A DNA stretch of 64,000 nt from an uncultured Lachnospiraceae bacterium. Lineage in GTDB: Bacteria; Bacillota; Clostridia; Lachnospirales; Lachnospiraceae. Below the pieces are notes generated by a model. That model was not told the DNA's origin and searched no databases. It saw nothing but the letters and a program-made list of their open reading frames with translations. Position 1 is the first letter of the stretch, and every line of letters starts with the position of its first letter. The stretch lies in the NCBI GenBank assembly GCA_947246015.1, contig CAMXQE010000015.1:16659-80658 (forward strand), written 5' to 3'. Positions 63,011-64,000 of the stretch are shown piece after piece. Both the position numbers and the translations under genes were made by a program.

Positions 63011-63205
63011 ATGGCAACTTCAAGTATCACGAAAAATTTTGTCATTTCCGGCAAGGAACAGGTGGAGATGTTTGTCAATGCGATTGAAGAATCTGCCAAG
63101 AACCGTCCTGTCCGTACTCCTGTAGCAGCAAGGTTTGTCAAGGATGAAGCGGAATTGATAGAATTTTTAGAACAAAGGGAGAAAGTGAATGGGGGCAGAA
63201 GATAA
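63011..63205 (+). CDS. Small protein, possible antitoxin of a GNAT pair, 64 aa
   Basis: Start ATG 63011 with AAAGGAGGTG 6 nt upstream; the track start 62966 is wrong. Sequence MATSSITKNFVISGKEQVEMF with a helical rest (ELIEFLEQREKVNG). No known DNA-binding motif is certain. It overlaps the GNAT gene by 17 nt, the layout of a two-gene toxin-antitoxin unit. Function inferred from context only. Confidence 0.7.
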   Translation: MATSSITKNFVISGKEQVEMFVNAIEESAKNRPVRTPVAARFVKDEAELIEFLEQREKVNGGRR

Positions 63206-63800
63206 ATTTTTAGTTACCAACATTCGCCGTTATCTCAACAGTGACAATCCAAAACTCGGAGAGGACAGGCTTATTCAAGAAATCTCCGAGTTTTCTTGTC
63301 CGAGGAATCCGGATGTTGAACTTTTTTTGAAGAAAAATGCAATAGAATTTACAAAAAAGAACCAGTCAGTTACATACCTTGTATTTTCACTAAGCAGCAT
63401 GAAATTGGTCGGTTATTTTACCATTGCCTTAAAGCCTCTGACTGTCAGGGGTGAAACGGTAAGCAATACCATAAAAAGAAAGTTGCTGCGCGTCAGTGAA
63501 CTTGATAAGAAATCAGATACATATACCATGTCAGCGTTTTTAATCGCACAGCTTGGGAAAAATTATACAGATGGCAGGAATAGAGAAATTACAGGAAAAG
63601 AGCTTGTAGAGTTGGCGTGGACAGTAGTAGAGGAAGGACAGTATATGTATGGCGGTATGGTAACATTCTTGGAAGCAGAGAATGAGGAAAAACTGCTGGA
63701 TTTCTATAAAGCAAACCGTTTCTCGCAGTTTGACACCAGACAGACCGCATCGGATACAGACGAACCGCATGAGCTGGTACAGCTCTTAAGGTTGCTCTGA
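63189..63800 (+). CDS. GNAT-fold acetyltransferase-like protein
   Basis: 203 residues. Strand pattern and TYLVFSLSSMKLVGYFTIAL, then SAFLIAQLGKNYTDGRNREITG (the CoA-binding loop region, though the classic Q/RxxGxG/A is not clear) and GGMVTFLEAENEEKLLDFYKANRF, the GNAT C-terminal part. Resembles GNAT toxins that acetylate aminoacyl-tRNA, but a different substrate is possible. Coupled with the 64-residue gene upstream. Confidence 0.7.
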   Translation: MGAEDKFLVTNIRRYLNSDNPKLGEDRLIQEISEFSCPRNPDVELFLKKNAIEFTKKNQSVTYLVFSLSSMKLVGYFTIALKPLTVRGETVSNTIKRKLLRVSELDKKSDTYTMSAFLIAQLGKNYTDGRNREITGKELVELAWTVVEEGQYMYGGMVTFLEAENEEKLLDFYKANRFSQFDTRQTASDTDEPHELVQLLRLL

Positions 63801-63838
63801 TATGCCGAAAGCGCATTTTGTCGAATGGCGAATTAGGT

Positions 63839-63897
63839 GGGGTAAATCTTCAGCAGGGGGGGTAAAAGAGGGTAAACATTTTTACCCCGGGGTAAAA
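63839..63897. repeat. Iteron-like GGGTAAA cluster
   Basis: Four GGGTAAA units on one strand and TTTACCC on the other within about 60 nt, the last two forming the palindrome TTTTACCCC-GGGGTAAAA. Such clusters serve as replication-initiator or repressor sites in some mobile elements. Confidence 0.6.
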
Positions 63898-64000
63898 GTC
63901 ATCACCAACAGCGGTTATTCAAAACTGGATGAGAAATCAGGATATGATAGAATTTTTAGGATTATGGGAAAGACTCCATAATCCAGATTTTAAACCCCTC
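63896..64000 (+). pseudogene. KilA-N domain remnant at window edge
   Basis: Frame after TAA 63893-63895 reads AVIQNWMRNQDMIEFLGLWE then RLHNPDFKPL, the KilA-N core of phage regulators. No start codon or ribosome site precedes, so the N-terminus is lost or lies in another frame. Continues past the window. Confidence 0.6.

Noticed and set aside
1-64000. CRISPR array or rRNA operon
   Set aside because: No regularly spaced direct repeats with unique spacers and no rRNA sequence were seen.

Overview
The window is a chromosomal segment from a Firmicute of class Clostridia, most likely family Lachnospiraceae. The evidence is the gene order frr-uppS-cdsA-dxr-rseP-ispG-polC, a PolC-type replicase, tig-clpP-clpX-lon-ysxC, a YtvI-like sporulation membrane protein and strong AGGAGG ribosome binding sites. 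Genus cannot be fixed from the sequence alone.

Layout. 1-3.8 kb: end of a GH3 glycosidase, thymidylate kinase, then CheB and a CheA-like kinase without the CheW-like domain. 3.9-17.7 kb: pyrH-frr-uppS-cdsA-dxr-rseP, a 329-bp near-perfect inverted repeat, a PP2C phosphatase plus Ser/Thr kinase pair placed inside the isoprenoid/replication cluster, then ispG and polC. 17.7-19.2 kb: a MshEN-CheX-like protein, CheY and tRNA-Glu. 19.8-30 kb: tig, clpP, clpX, lon, ysxC, ytvI, a D-2-hydroxyacid dehydrogenase, truA and a VanZ-like gene. 30-45 kb: AraC regulator, MATE exporter, LRR lipoprotein, two ECF sigma modules, an unusual OmpR regulator, an XRE/S24-like repressor and a TetR-controlled heterodimeric ABC exporter.

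45.4-54 kb is the most interesting part. A substrate-binding lipoprotein gene is split by a 7.5-kb element bounded by a 14-bp direct repeat (GGGCATACCGCCGG); removing one copy plus the element restores the reading frame. The element carries a large serine recombinase with two tiny leader ORFs, a YafQ/DinJ-type toxin-antitoxin pair, and a four-gene operon joined by 4-nt ATGA overlaps: a TIR-domain protein, a 496-residue protein of unknown family, a soluble protein with SPFH/band-7-like features, and a membrane protein with an SH3-like tail. I read this operon as a candidate, apparently undescribed, TIR-based defence system. That is inference from domains and context.

54-61 kb: an SPFH/zinc-ribbon protein and a Tim44-like partner, pcrA, a small acidic-tailed membrane protein and rlmD. 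61-64 kb: mobile-element debris, with a broken tyrosine integrase, a truncated DDE transposase, a row of hairpins, a small protein/GNAT pair, iteron-like GGGTAAA motifs and a KilA-N remnant at the edge.

All coordinates and pairings were read by eye; no database search, folding program or alignment tool was run.
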